From Pseudomonas putida NBRC 14164 (GTDB lineage Bacteria; Pseudomonadota; Gammaproteobacteria; Pseudomonadales; Pseudomonadaceae), in NCBI RefSeq assembly GCF_000412675.1, contig NC_021505.1, positions 5,078,501 to 5,142,500 on the forward strand: DNA of 64,000 nucleotides, given 5' to 3'. Below the pieces are notes generated by a model. It was not told the DNA's origin, ran no database searches, and was given only the letters and a program-made list of their open reading frames with translations. Position numbers and translations under genes: made by a program. Every line of letters begins with the position of its first letter. The first letter of the stretch is position 1. This document shows positions 43,987-53,596 of the stretch, piece by piece.

Positions 43987-46704
43987 TCACGCCAGTACCC
44001 CCAGGGATTTGGCCTTGGCAACCGCCTGGGTACGTCGCTCAACCCCCAGCTTGCTGTTGATGTGGCTGGCGTGGGTCTTTACGGTGTGCAGGGAAATGAA
44101 CAGCCGCTCGCTGATCTGCTGGTTGGAACAACCTTGGGCAATCAGTTCGAGCACGGCCAGTTCGCGGCCGCTCAAGGCTTCGCCGGTGCCGGTGGTGGAG
44201 CTTCGCTGCTGCGGCAGGCGCTTGAGCAGTTCTGCCTGAACCGGGCAGGACGAACCTGCCTGCAATTGCTCAGAAAGCCAGTGCGGGTGCTTTTCCAGCA
44301 GCGGCTGGAACGGTTGCAGCACGCCGCCATGAGCGGATGCCAGCAGGCTTGGCAGCAATTGCGCGGCCTGGCCCTCCCGGCCTTCGTCCAGCAGCAGGGA
44401 GAGCCATTGGCACAGGGCGCTGACGGTGAGCAGCATGCCGCCACTGGCCTGGCCACGCTCGACCAGACTTGCCAGGCGTTGTACGGCGTCGTCACCGCGT
44501 AACTGGATGCGCTCCAGCAGCGCCTGCTGCAACGCAATGTGCAACGGCAGCAGCGGGTGGAACTCCGGTGCGGCTGCCGGCTGCTCGCCGCCGTAGGTCT
44601 GGCCCAGGCGCAGCAGCCAGGACTCGGCCAGGTCGGTACGCCCTTGGGCCAGCCACAGTTCGCATTTGATCAGGGTAATCATGGCCAGGTAGTAGACCGG
44701 GGGCACGTCCCAGATATGCATCAGGCGCTCGGCCTCGGCCAATTCGGCAAAAGCCTCTGAAAAGTGCCCTTCCCGGCCATCGAGCGTAGCAATCACGCAA
44801 TGGCCGATAAGCACACTGATATCCCGGCAGGCCCGCGCCTCGCCCAGCCCCGCGCGCAAACGCGCACGGCCCTGGGCCGGCTGCAGGCGCGAGACCAGCA
44901 GGTAACCTTCGTAAAGCGTCAGGCGCGCACGCACGGCATACAGCCGCTGCGCCGAAAGCCCTTGCAGGCGCTGAAGCCCTTGGCGCACTTCGTCCAGGGC
45001 GCGCAACACCTCGCCACGGGCATGCAGCACCCGCGCCCGGTCGTAATGGGCCAGCGCCTCGAACAACGGGTTGCCAACCCGCTGGGCCAGCTCCAGGGCT
45101 TCGCGGTTCCAGCCTCGGGCCCGCCAGAAGTCGCCATCGGCAATGGCCAGGTTGGACAGCGTCGACAAACACACCAGGCGTTGGCCATAACGCTTGCTCG
45201 GCAGGCTCTGCAGCGCTTCGCCGCAATAGGCCAAGGTGCGTTCGCGGTCGCCACGGCCGCGGGCAATGACCCCACTCAGCGCCAGCCACTGGGCCAGCAT
45301 CGACTTTTGCGCGGTGGCCGAAGGCGCGGGCAGAAAGCGGCTGAGGTAGCCGGCCAGTTCCTCGGCGGCGTCCAGCTGGCACGCCAGGCCCAACGCCCAG
45401 CTGTACAGCACGATCAAGCGCGGAGTGCTGATCAGCAGGCTGTCGGGCAGGTCCATCTTCCAGCGCAGCAGCATGCCGACGTTCTGTTCAGCCAGCAGTT
45501 GCTCCTCGGACAGGCTCTGCACCAAGTCGGCAGCGACATCGAGGTGGCCGGCACGCAGCGCCTGCTCTACTGCCTCGTCCAGCAGGCCCTGCTTTTCAAA
45601 CCAGCGACAGGCACGCAGTTGCAAACCGGCAAGTGGTTCGCTGGCCTGCCGGCTGCGCAGCAGGTCGGAGAACAGGTGATGGTAGCGGAACCAGTGGCCA
45701 TGCTCGTCCAGCGGCACCAAAAACACTTGGTGCGCCTGCAGGAAACGCAGCACAGCTGCGCTGTCCTGGCGGCCACGCAGGGCGTCGCACAACGGGGCGC
45801 AGAAGCGCTCCTGGCAGGCCGTGTCGTACAGGAACGCCTGTACGTCAGCGGGCAGCATGTCGATGACTTCTTCAAGCAGATAGTCGCGGATCAGGCCTTC
45901 GCCGCCATGTAAGGCCTGGGGCAAGGCTTGCTCGTCCGCCGACTCGCTGGCTGCCAGTTGCCAGAAACGCAAACCGGCCACCCAACCGTCGCTGCGCTGG
46001 ATCAGGTTGTCCAGTGCCTGGCCGCGCAGGGCCGTTGGCTGCCGGCCAATCACCGCCAGCGACTCTTCGTCGGTGAGGCGCAAATCCTGTTCGTTGAGTT
46101 CGACAAGCTGGCGCGACAGCCGCAAACGCGCCAGGTGCCAGTCCGGGCGCTGGCGGCTGGTAACCAGCAACACCAGGCCGGCGGGCAGGTGGTTGAGGAA
46201 GAATTGCAGGCAACGGTCGAGTACCGGCCCCTGGGCCAGGTGATAGTCGTCGAGTACCAGCAGCAAAGGGGTATCGGTTTGCAGGTACAGCGCCAGCTCG
46301 TCGAGCAGGCCGTCGATCCACTCTTCGAAGGCAAACGGCTGGTGGCGCTGGCGCATTTTAAGCAAGCCCATGGCCTGCCCGCCCAGTGCCGGGCAGTACT
46401 GCTGCAGGCCTTCGAGCAGGCGTTCAAGAAAGCGGCCTGGGTCGGCATCACGCTGGCTCAGGCCCAGCCACAGGCTACGCCAATGCTCGGGCAGCGCTTC
46501 GCAAAATTCGATGGCCAGGGAGCTTTTGCCGAAACCCGCCGGGGCATTGACCAGCAACAGCCGGCCACCCAGCCCGGCGTGCAGACGCTGACACAGGCGC
46601 AAGCGCGGCACATGGCCGTCCGGCAGCGGCGGCCGGAAGAAACGCCCGTCCAGCAGGCCAAGGGCCTGGCTGGCAAATCCATGTGTACGGGACAAATCTG
46701 TCAT
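43987..46704 (-). CDS. MalT-like LuxR-family transcriptional activator
   Basis: This 905-residue regulator has an N-terminal P-loop (NAPAGFGKSSLAI, residues 53-65) of the STAND/AAA type. Helical repeats follow (middle about 350-800), and a C-terminal LuxR helix-turn-helix (RELAVLELIAQGCSNQQISE and LFISLHTVKTHASHINSKLG). Such proteins oligomerise on binding an inducer and ATP, then activate transcription. It lies downstream of the DUF1302-DUF1329 pair and near an acyl-CoA ligase, all on the minus strand, so it probably controls them. The ATG at 46704 gives the best start; no strong ribosome site is visible. Confidence 0.88.
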   Translation of the reverse strand: MTDLSRTHGFASQALGLLDGRFFRPPLPDGHVPRLRLCQRLHAGLGGRLLLVNAPAGFGKSSLAIEFCEALPEHWRSLWLGLSQRDADPGRFLERLLEGLQQYCPALGGQAMGLLKMRQRHQPFAFEEWIDGLLDELALYLQTDTPLLLVLDDYHLAQGPVLDRCLQFFLNHLPAGLVLLVTSRQRPDWHLARLRLSRQLVELNEQDLRLTDEESLAVIGRQPTALRGQALDNLIQRSDGWVAGLRFWQLAASESADEQALPQALHGGEGLIRDYLLEEVIDMLPADVQAFLYDTACQERFCAPLCDALRGRQDSAAVLRFLQAHQVFLVPLDEHGHWFRYHHLFSDLLRSRQASEPLAGLQLRACRWFEKQGLLDEAVEQALRAGHLDVAADLVQSLSEEQLLAEQNVGMLLRWKMDLPDSLLISTPRLIVLYSWALGLACQLDAAEELAGYLSRFLPAPSATAQKSMLAQWLALSGVIARGRGDRERTLAYCGEALQSLPSKRYGQRLVCLSTLSNLAIADGDFWRARGWNREALELAQRVGNPLFEALAHYDRARVLHARGEVLRALDEVRQGLQRLQGLSAQRLYAVRARLTLYEGYLLVSRLQPAQGRARLRAGLGEARACRDISVLIGHCVIATLDGREGHFSEAFAELAEAERLMHIWDVPPVYYLAMITLIKCELWLAQGRTDLAESWLLRLGQTYGGEQPAAAPEFHPLLPLHIALQQALLERIQLRGDDAVQRLASLVERGQASGGMLLTVSALCQWLSLLLDEGREGQAAQLLPSLLASAHGGVLQPFQPLLEKHPHWLSEQLQAGSSCPVQAELLKRLPQQRSSTTGTGEALSGRELAVLELIAQGCSNQQISERLFISLHTVKTHASHINSKLGVERRTQAVAKAKSLGVLA

Positions 46705-46931
46705 GGCCGGCTCGTTCTGGGTGGAGGACTTCGGCGATATGGATGCTTGCGAGACTAGCCGGTAACGCAGCGCATTTGAAGATGATGGGCGCAATTGCCC
46801 CGGAAAAGACTGCGACAAAAAGCAACATGGCTGATGGACAGGGGGCTGGGGCGGGGGTTTGGGTGGGTATTCAGCAGATTTATCGCCCGCTCATACAGGG
46901 ATTGCACAGCTTCAAGGCCAGTGCAGTAGCG

Positions 46932-47022
46932 GTAGGAGCAGCCTTGTGCTGCGAAGAGGCCTGTAAGGCTAAAGACTCTCTTCGGCTGCAATGGCCTCTT
47001 CGCAGCACAAGGCTGCTCCTAC
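46932..47022. repeat. Paired REP elements, GTAGGAGCAGCCTTGTGCTGCGA class
   Basis: gtaggagcagccttgtgctg and its inverted copy end with ...gctgctcctac. The element is nearly the same as that at 31391-31473. The rest of the 419-base gap between the regulator and the DUF1329 gene contains a terminator at 47067-47091 and otherwise nothing I can name. Confidence 0.9.
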
Positions 47023-47066
47023 AGTGCCTGTGTTTGACTGGAAATTATCGCCGGAGCAGAAACAGG

Positions 47067-47091
47067 AACGCCCCGGGCAGGCCGGGGCGTT
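47067..47091 (-). terminator. Terminator of the DUF1302-DUF1329 operon
   Basis: Stem aacgcccc / ggggcgtt with a 9-base loop lies 32 bases beyond the DUF1329 stop on the minus strand, with a T-containing tail. Confidence 0.8.
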
Positions 47092-47123
47092 CTGGGGATC
47101 ACACGGAGTGAAGGGTTTTCAGA

Positions 47124-48488
47124 TCAACGAATACCCGACTGGCGCAACGCCGCAGGCTGGAAGTCGGCCTTGCTGGCACTGAAGCCGAAGTCGTAGGCGC
47201 GCTTCTCTTCGTTTTTCATGCCCAGGGCCAGGTAACGACCCGACTGCAGGTCGTAGATGGTTTCCAGGGTGTACCAAGGCACCTCTTTGTTGTAATACGG
47301 CTGGGAATGGGCCTCGGACACGCGCCACAGCTGGCCACGGCCGTCGTACTGGTCGATCACTGCGGCCTGCCAGGTGTCCTCATCGATGTAGAAGTCCCGC
47401 TTGGCGTAGATGTGCCGCTGGCCCGGCTTGAGGGTTGCGACCACGTGCCAGACGCGGCGCAGCTCGTAACGGGACAGGTCCTGGTTGATGTGCCCGGCCT
47501 TGATGATGTCGGCGTACTTCAGCTTGGGGTCATCCAGCTTGAAGGCGTTGGAGGCGATGTACAGCTCCTTCTTGCCTTCGAGCTTCCAGTCGTAGCGGTC
47601 TGGCGCACCGTTGAACATGTCCAGGTTGTCCGAGGTACGCAGGCCGTCGGCGGCGGTACCCGGGCCGTCGTACGACACTTGCGGCGCCTGGCGCACGCGA
47701 CGCTGGCCGGCGTTGTAGATCCACGCCTTGCGCGGCTCCTTCACCTGGTCGAGGGTTTCGTGCACCAGCAGCACAGTCCCGGCCAGGCGCGCTGGCGCGG
47801 TTACTTCCTGCTTGAAGTAGAACAGGATGTTGCCTGGGTTGTTCGGGTCGTAATCCTTCATCCTGTCGCGGAAGACGAATTGGTCGGAGAAGTAAACCGG
47901 GCTGAAAGAGCCGTTCTGCTGCGGCGTGGCCTGGATCACCAGGCGGCTGACACTGCCCCCCCGGTAACGGGTGATGTGGTTCCAGATCACTTCCAGGCCG
48001 GTTTTCGGGATCGGGAACGGCACCGCCGTGTTGAAGTTGTTCAAACCGTTGCCGCCTTCCGTCAGCGTGGTCTGGGTGGCGTTTTTCTTGATGGCGGCGA
48101 ACACGTCCGCAGGTACCGTGGAGCCGCGATGGGTTTTGAATACAGGGATCTTGAAGGTGTCCGGGTAGCGCTTGAGCATGGCCATCTGGCCCGGCGATAG
48201 CTTGTCCTTGTACTGCTCGGCGTTTTGCGCAGTGATGGTGAACAGCGGCTTTTCACTGCCATACGGGTCGGCCAGGAAACCCTTGCCGTCGACGCTGCCC
48301 GCACTCTTCGACAGCGGCTCCCAAGGGCCGATCGAGCCATCGGCGTTGCCGGCTTTTTCAGCCCCCATCGGGGTCAGGGTACTGCCCAACTTGGCCGCCT
48401 CGTCGGCGGATACCGCAGCCATGACGCTGGTCGCCAGCAGGGACAGGCCCAGTACACCGGCTTGCAGCAGACTTCTGGTCTTGTTCAT
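47124..48488 (-). CDS. DUF1329-family exported protein
   Basis: This 454-residue protein has a signal peptide (MNKTRSLLQAGVLGLSLLAT..., cleavage probably after VMA at 22-24). The mature part has the DUF1329 features: VSADEAAKLGSTLTPMGAEK, GNADGSIGPWE, YRGGSVSRLVIQATPQQNG and a long beta-rich body, resembling outer membrane/periplasmic lipoprotein-like folds related to LolA-type lipid binding. It lies 25 bases after the DUF1302 gene and the pair always seems to occur together. Related pairs have been linked in Pseudomonas to growth on fatty acids, esters or sterols (recollection). Confidence 0.87.
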   Translation of the reverse strand: MNKTRSLLQAGVLGLSLLATSVMAAVSADEAAKLGSTLTPMGAEKAGNADGSIGPWEPLSKSAGSVDGKGFLADPYGSEKPLFTITAQNAEQYKDKLSPGQMAMLKRYPDTFKIPVFKTHRGSTVPADVFAAIKKNATQTTLTEGGNGLNNFNTAVPFPIPKTGLEVIWNHITRYRGGSVSRLVIQATPQQNGSFSPVYFSDQFVFRDRMKDYDPNNPGNILFYFKQEVTAPARLAGTVLLVHETLDQVKEPRKAWIYNAGQRRVRQAPQVSYDGPGTAADGLRTSDNLDMFNGAPDRYDWKLEGKKELYIASNAFKLDDPKLKYADIIKAGHINQDLSRYELRRVWHVVATLKPGQRHIYAKRDFYIDEDTWQAAVIDQYDGRGQLWRVSEAHSQPYYNKEVPWYTLETIYDLQSGRYLALGMKNEEKRAYDFGFSASKADFQPAALRQSGIR

Positions 48489-48513
48489 GTCGTGTCGTCC
48501 TGGATCTGTATGC

Positions 48514-50400
48514 TTAGAAGTTCACGCCGAAGCTGAGCGCGACGAAGTCACGGTCATCCACGGTGCTGTACTTGCCATCGAAGAAGTTGGTGTACGACAG
48601 GCTCGCCGTGTAGGTGTTCTGGTACTCGGCGTCCAGGCCCAGGCTGACTGCCTTGCGGCCTTCCTCGAAGTTGGCACCAGGGCCGGGCGAGTAACCAGAA
48701 ACGTCATGCGACCAGGCCACGCTGGGCTTGAGGTTTACGCCGGCAAAGACATCGTTGTAGTCCCAGATGACCCGCGCGCGGTAACCCCAGGAGGTGCTGG
48801 TGGTGTAGCCGTCGTTTTCGCATTTGCGATTCAGGTTGGTGGTGGATGCCCCGGCACCTGCGCCGGCGATGGTGCTGGCATTGAGTGCCTGGCAGGTGTC
48901 CGCACCGCCAGTGGCAGGCAGCGGGCCAGGCCCGAAGACCGGGTCACGGCCATAGCGGGTCTCGCGGGCGTTTTCCAGGCCGCCAACGTGGGTTACCCCA
49001 ACTTCGCCCACCACGGTCATGCGGCTGGCGCCCATTACCTGGTCGAAGAAGTGCGTCAGGGTGGTCTGGAACTGTGTGATTTCCTTGCGACGGTAGCCGT
49101 GCAGGTCTTGGCCGGGTGTACCCGAGAGCAGCGAAGCGTTGGTGAGCGCGCCACCAATCGGACGCACGCCCGCGAACAGGATATCGGTCGTATTCAGCTG
49201 CACGGGGGCATTGGGGCGATAGCTGACTTCACCGCTCCAGGCCGTACCCGTGGGCAGCGTAGTGGAGAAACTCAGGCCGTACAGGCGAATGTCCTCAGGG
49301 TATTCGACGAAGTACTCGGAGTTACCCGCCACAATCAGCGGTGCCAGCGCCCGCAACTGGGCAGGCAGCGCGCTCAGGCCGGCGAACACCGATGGTGGGG
49401 CGCCGGTGGCGCTGAAAATCGGTGCGCGGCTGTGGTAGTTCATGAAGTAGGCGCCGAACTCGGTGTCCAGCGGGTCGAACATATAGCGCAGTGCCACGCC
49501 GAACTGGCCGCTGTCGCGGGCATCACGGTCGGCGCCGCGGCGCACCATCACCCCTTCCTCATTGATGTTCACGCCCCGGGAGGCGAGGAACTGCTGGGCC
49601 GCGCCGGGCACCGTGCGGCTGCTGTTGAGAACGCGCAGGTTGTCGGTACAGCCGTCGGCAATGATGTCCGGCTGCGAGAAGAACGTACCGCAGTTATCAA
49701 CAACCGTCTGGTCCCACTCGATCTGGTAGAAGGCTTCGGCCGACAGGTTGTCGGTGAGGCTTTGCGAGATATAGAACATGTTGACCGGGATCAGGCCTTC
49801 CTTGATCTCGGCCCCTGGGCGGCGGAACGCCGACACGTCGATGGGGTTGATCGAGTTGATGCCGCCGCCGATGAAGGTACTCTCACCCCAGCTCACCACC
49901 TGCTTGCCCAGGCGTACCGAGCCTGGCTGATCGCCGATGGAATAGTTGTGGTAGACAAAGGCGTCGAGCAACTGCGCGCCGGACGACTTGGCGCCCTCCT
50001 TGCGGCCGGAGTCGCTGATGTCCTTGAACTCGCGGCCTTCGTCCTTCAGCTCGAAGTCGTACCAGTACTTGCCGCGCACAAACACGCCGGTATCGCCGTA
50101 TTTGAGTTCCAGGTCATGGATGCCCTTGAAGATCTTGGAGAACGTTTCGCCCTTCTTGAAGTTCAGGTGGCCGTCGTCGGATGTCTGCGACAGGCCCTTG
50201 CCGCCGTTGTTCACCCCGATCAGGTTCTTGTTGGGGTTGGCTGTTGACCAGCTTGCGCCGATGGAGAGCGACGAGTCGAACTGCCCTTCGATTTCACCAA
50301 TGTTGAAACTGACAGCGAAAGCAGGACTTGCGAGCGTGGAAGCAAGGCTGACGGCCAGGGGCAACTTGGCCCGGCGCCAGAACAGGTTTGCAGATTTCAT
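48514..50400 (-). CDS. DUF1302-family outer membrane beta-barrel protein
   Basis: This 628-residue protein has a signal peptide (residues 1-30, ending ASPAFAV) and a mature opening typical of DUF1302 (SFNIGEIEGQFDSSLSIGAS). It has many alternating aromatic strands and a porin-like end with a terminal phenylalanine (RDFVALSFGVNF). It is most likely a large outer membrane barrel that moves hydrophobic substrates across the outer membrane. The ATG at 50400 has GGAG eight bases upstream. It is the first gene of the pair with DUF1329. The 332 bases upstream hold its promoter and a terminator-like hairpin for the acyl-CoA ligase. Confidence 0.87.
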   Translation of the reverse strand: MKSANLFWRRAKLPLAVSLASTLASPAFAVSFNIGEIEGQFDSSLSIGASWSTANPNKNLIGVNNGGKGLSQTSDDGHLNFKKGETFSKIFKGIHDLELKYGDTGVFVRGKYWYDFELKDEGREFKDISDSGRKEGAKSSGAQLLDAFVYHNYSIGDQPGSVRLGKQVVSWGESTFIGGGINSINPIDVSAFRRPGAEIKEGLIPVNMFYISQSLTDNLSAEAFYQIEWDQTVVDNCGTFFSQPDIIADGCTDNLRVLNSSRTVPGAAQQFLASRGVNINEEGVMVRRGADRDARDSGQFGVALRYMFDPLDTEFGAYFMNYHSRAPIFSATGAPPSVFAGLSALPAQLRALAPLIVAGNSEYFVEYPEDIRLYGLSFSTTLPTGTAWSGEVSYRPNAPVQLNTTDILFAGVRPIGGALTNASLLSGTPGQDLHGYRRKEITQFQTTLTHFFDQVMGASRMTVVGEVGVTHVGGLENARETRYGRDPVFGPGPLPATGGADTCQALNASTIAGAGAGASTTNLNRKCENDGYTTSTSWGYRARVIWDYNDVFAGVNLKPSVAWSHDVSGYSPGPGANFEEGRKAVSLGLDAEYQNTYTASLSYTNFFDGKYSTVDDRDFVALSFGVNF

Positions 50401-50693
50401 CGACGCTACTCCATGTACTTTATTGTTATGGCAGTGAGTCCTTTCAAGAACGGCCCGAGCGACCGGTTTGCAGGTTTGCACCTGCGGCGATACGGCTTGC
50501 GCGTATCGCCCTCCCCCATTCCTGAAAATCCCCTGGCCCCGACTATAGCCAGCAAGGCACAGGCGCTTGATCCCTCTAAAGTGTGATTTGCGCTCCATGC
50601 CGCCAACTCGCTGCAGTGTTGTCCCGGTTGCGGGCTGGCAGAGCTCAAGGATGGCGCATTTCTGCCATTTGGCAAGGCGCCGGGGCCTCTAGC

Positions 50694-50727
50694 GTGCGGG
50701 TCGCGTTCTGACGTTGGCGACCCGCAC
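50694..50727 (-). terminator. Hairpin after the acyl-CoA ligase gene
   Basis: A perfect 11-base stem gtgcgggtcgc / gcgacccgcac with a 12-base loop lies six bases after the stop at 50733 on the minus strand. It has no T tract, so it may slow rather than stop transcription into the DUF1302 gene. The remaining part of the 50401-50693 gap shows no ORF I trust. Confidence 0.6.
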
Positions 50728-50732
50728 GGCGG

Positions 50733-52415
50733 TCACAGCGTGGAAAGGAACGCGCTGTTGCTGGCCTGCCACTGGACGATGTCCTGGCGGATGCGTTTCT
50801 TGTCGAGCTTGCCGACACTGGTCTTGGGAATTTCAGTAACAACGGCGATCTGGCTAGGAATCGCCCACTTGTTGATGTGCCCTTGCTCGACAAATGGCTT
50901 GAGATGGTCCTTGAGCGCCTTGGCATCGATGGCCTGGCCTTCGCGCACCACCAGCAGGGCAAACGGGCGCTCGCCCCATTGCGGGTCGGCTACCCCCACC
51001 ACCGCCACTTCGCGCACGGCCGGGTGACGGCTGATCAGGTCTTCCAGGTCGAGCGAAGACACCCACTCGCCACCGGTCTTGATCACATCCTTGATGCGGT
51101 CACGGATGTCGATGTAGCCCATGCCGTCGAGGGTGGCAACATCGCCGGTGTGCAACCAGCCCCCCTGCCACAGTTCCTCGCTCTTTTCCGGCTCCTTGAA
51201 GTAGCCCATGGTCAGCCACGGCGCACGCAGCACCAGCTCGCCCTGGGTTTCACCGTCTGCCGGCAGGAAGTTGCCGTCGCCATCGACAATGGCCGCCTCG
51301 ACCAGTGGCACCGGGACGCCGGCCTTGATGCGGTAGGTGACGCGCTCATCCTCGCTGCCGGCCTGCAGCTCGTCGTTCAGGTGCGCAGCGGAGATCAGCG
51401 GGCAGGTTTCGGACATGCCATACGCGGCGGTCAGCTGGATGCCACGTGCCAGGGCAGCCTGGTACAGCGAACGGTTGAGCGAGCTGCCGCCGATGATGAT
51501 CTTCCAGCCGCCGAAGTCCTGCCCTTGCGCGTTCGGGCAGTTGAGCAGCATCTGCAGGATGGTCGGCACGCAATGGGAGAACGTGACCTTTTCTTCGCGC
51601 CACAGCTTGACCAGCATGTCCGGCTCGTAGCGCCCCGGGTATACCTGCTTCATGCCCAGCATGGTGGCGGCGTAGGGAATGCCCCAGGCATGCACATGGA
51701 ACATCGGGGTGATGGGCATGTACACGTCGTTGCTGCCCAGCAGGCGCACGCTGTCGATGCTGCCGGTGACCGAAGCTTCGGCCAAGGTGTGCAGTACCAG
51801 TTGCCGATGGGTGAAGTACACGCCCTTGGGGTTGCCGGTGGTGCCGGTGGTGTAGAAGGTGGTGGCCACCGAGTTTTCGTCGAAGTCCGGGAAGTCGTAG
51901 CGTGGGCTGGCGGCTGCCAGCAGCTGCTCGTACTCGCCCACCAGGCCGGGCAGCTCGGCCGTTTTGTCCGGGCCATCGGTCAGCAGCAGGGTCTTGTCAA
52001 CGGTGGTCAGCTGCCCGGCAATGGCCTGGTAGAGGCCGACGAAATCGCTGTTGACCAGCACCACGCGATCTTCGGCGTGGTTCATGGTGTAGAGGATCTG
52101 CTCGGGCGACAGGCGCACGTTGATGGTGTGCACAACGGCGCCGATCATCGGGATGGCGAACATGCACTCCAGGTAGCGGTGGCTGTCCCAGTCCATGACC
52201 GCCACCGTGTCACCGGCCTTTACCCCGGCCTCGGTCAGCACGTTGGCCAGGCGCGCGATGCGCTCGTTGAGCTGTGGGTACGTCAGGCGCAACTGGTCGC
52301 GGTAGACGATTTCCCGGGTCTTTTCATAGCGGCTGCCGGACATCAGAAGGCGTTTGATCAGCAGCGGGTAGTCGTAGGCGCCCTCGGCGGGCTTGATGAT
52401 GCGGGTCTGCAGCAT
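50733..52415 (-). CDS. Fatty acyl-CoA synthetase (FadD3/AlkK-like, medium-chain)
   Basis: This 560-residue ANL-superfamily enzyme activates carboxylic acids to CoA thioesters with ATP. The AMP-binding P-loop is YTTGTTGNPKG (188-198). Core motifs GMSETCPLISAAH and GGWLHTGDVATLDGMGYIDI and the catalytic lysine region VGKLDKKRI follow. It resembles AlkK-type medium-chain fatty acid ligases. The ATG at 52415 has AAGGGA upstream. It lies upstream of the DUF1302-DUF1329 pair and LuxR regulator, all on one strand, and probably acts with them in fatty acid use. Confidence 0.88.
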   Translation of the reverse strand: MLQTRIIKPAEGAYDYPLLIKRLLMSGSRYEKTREIVYRDQLRLTYPQLNERIARLANVLTEAGVKAGDTVAVMDWDSHRYLECMFAIPMIGAVVHTINVRLSPEQILYTMNHAEDRVVLVNSDFVGLYQAIAGQLTTVDKTLLLTDGPDKTAELPGLVGEYEQLLAAASPRYDFPDFDENSVATTFYTTGTTGNPKGVYFTHRQLVLHTLAEASVTGSIDSVRLLGSNDVYMPITPMFHVHAWGIPYAATMLGMKQVYPGRYEPDMLVKLWREEKVTFSHCVPTILQMLLNCPNAQGQDFGGWKIIIGGSSLNRSLYQAALARGIQLTAAYGMSETCPLISAAHLNDELQAGSEDERVTYRIKAGVPVPLVEAAIVDGDGNFLPADGETQGELVLRAPWLTMGYFKEPEKSEELWQGGWLHTGDVATLDGMGYIDIRDRIKDVIKTGGEWVSSLDLEDLISRHPAVREVAVVGVADPQWGERPFALLVVREGQAIDAKALKDHLKPFVEQGHINKWAIPSQIAVVTEIPKTSVGKLDKKRIRQDIVQWQASNSAFLSTL

Positions 52416-52576
52416 GGTTATCCCTTTTCTGAAAAGCGGGCCGGACAAATCTGGTAACCACTGTAGTTCGCGAATGTGACGGCTAAATCAGCCGAAGGAA
52501 TGATTTGGCTGCGCGAGGTATGAGTGGCATTGTCCGGGTGATGGATCATCCCTGCCCTGCCAACGGAGCCTTACTG

Positions 52577-53542
52577 ATGCCCAGCCCGCGTCGCGCCGTG
52601 TTTCTCGATCACCAGTCCCTGGACCTCGGTGACCTCGACCTTTCCCCGCTACGAAGCCAGTTCGATGAGTTCGAGCTGTTCGCCGCTACCCGTCCGGACC
52701 AGGTCGCAGAGCGACTGCAGGGCGCCGTGGCGGTGGTCAGCAACAAGGTCATGCTCGACGCCGCGACCCTGGCCGCCAACCCACAGCTCAAGCTGATCCT
52801 GGTGGCCGCCACCGGCACCAACAATGTCGACCTGGCAGCAGCGCGCGCGCAGGGCATCACGGTCTGCAACTGCCAGGGCTACGGCACGCCGTCCGTCGCG
52901 CAGCACACCCTCGCCCTGCTGTTGGCCCTGGCCACCCGCCTGTGCGACTACAACCAGGCGGTGGCGGACGGCCAGTGGGCCAAGGCCAGCCAGTTCTGCC
53001 TGCTGGACTTTCCCATCGTCGAGCTCGAAGGCAAAACCCTCGGCCTGCTCGGCCACGGCGAACTGGGCGGCGCGGTGGCGCGGCTGGCCGAAGCCTTCGG
53101 CATGCGCGTACTGAGCGGGCAGATTCCCGGCCGCCCGGAACGCGCCGACCGCCTGCCGCTGGACGAGCTGCTGCCACAAGTCGACGCGCTGACTTTGCAC
53201 TGCCCGCTGAACGAGCACACCCGGCACATGCTCGGTGCCCGTGAACTGGCCCTGCTCAAGCCCGGTGCGCTGGTGGTCAACACCGCCCGTGGCGGACTGA
53301 TCGACGAGCAGGCGCTGGCCGATGCCCTGCGCAATGGTCACCTGGGCGGCGCGGCCACCGACGTGCTCAGCATGGAGCCGCCGGTCAACGGCAACCCGTT
53401 GCTCGCACCCGGCATCCCACGCCTGATCATCACCCCGCACAGCGCCTGGGGGGCGGTGGAATCGCGCCAACGTATCGTCGGCCAGCTCAGCGAGAACGCC
53501 CAGGCCTTCTTCGCCGGCCAGCCGCGCCGCGTGGTCAGCTGA
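52577..53542 (+). CDS. hprA: D-2-hydroxyacid dehydrogenase, glycerate dehydrogenase type
   Basis: This 321-residue NAD(P)-dependent enzyme should reduce hydroxypyruvate or glyoxylate to D-glycerate or glycolate. The dinucleotide-binding motif is LGLLGHGELGGAVARLAEAF. Catalytic groups are Arg in VVNTARGGLIDE, the glutamate in the next block, and His in IITPHSAWGA. Length is normal. The ATG at 52577 has CGGAG eight bases upstream; a longer reading from 52505 lacks family resemblance. It diverges from the acyl-CoA ligase gene. Confidence 0.88.
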   Translation: MPSPRRAVFLDHQSLDLGDLDLSPLRSQFDEFELFAATRPDQVAERLQGAVAVVSNKVMLDAATLAANPQLKLILVAATGTNNVDLAAARAQGITVCNCQGYGTPSVAQHTLALLLALATRLCDYNQAVADGQWAKASQFCLLDFPIVELEGKTLGLLGHGELGGAVARLAEAFGMRVLSGQIPGRPERADRLPLDELLPQVDALTLHCPLNEHTRHMLGARELALLKPGALVVNTARGGLIDEQALADALRNGHLGGAATDVLSMEPPVNGNPLLAPGIPRLIITPHSAWGAVESRQRIVGQLSENAQAFFAGQPRRVVS

Positions 53543-53596
53543 GCGGGGCGCCCGCCTCTGCTACACTGCGCCACTTTTTTCCAGGAGGCGTCGTCC

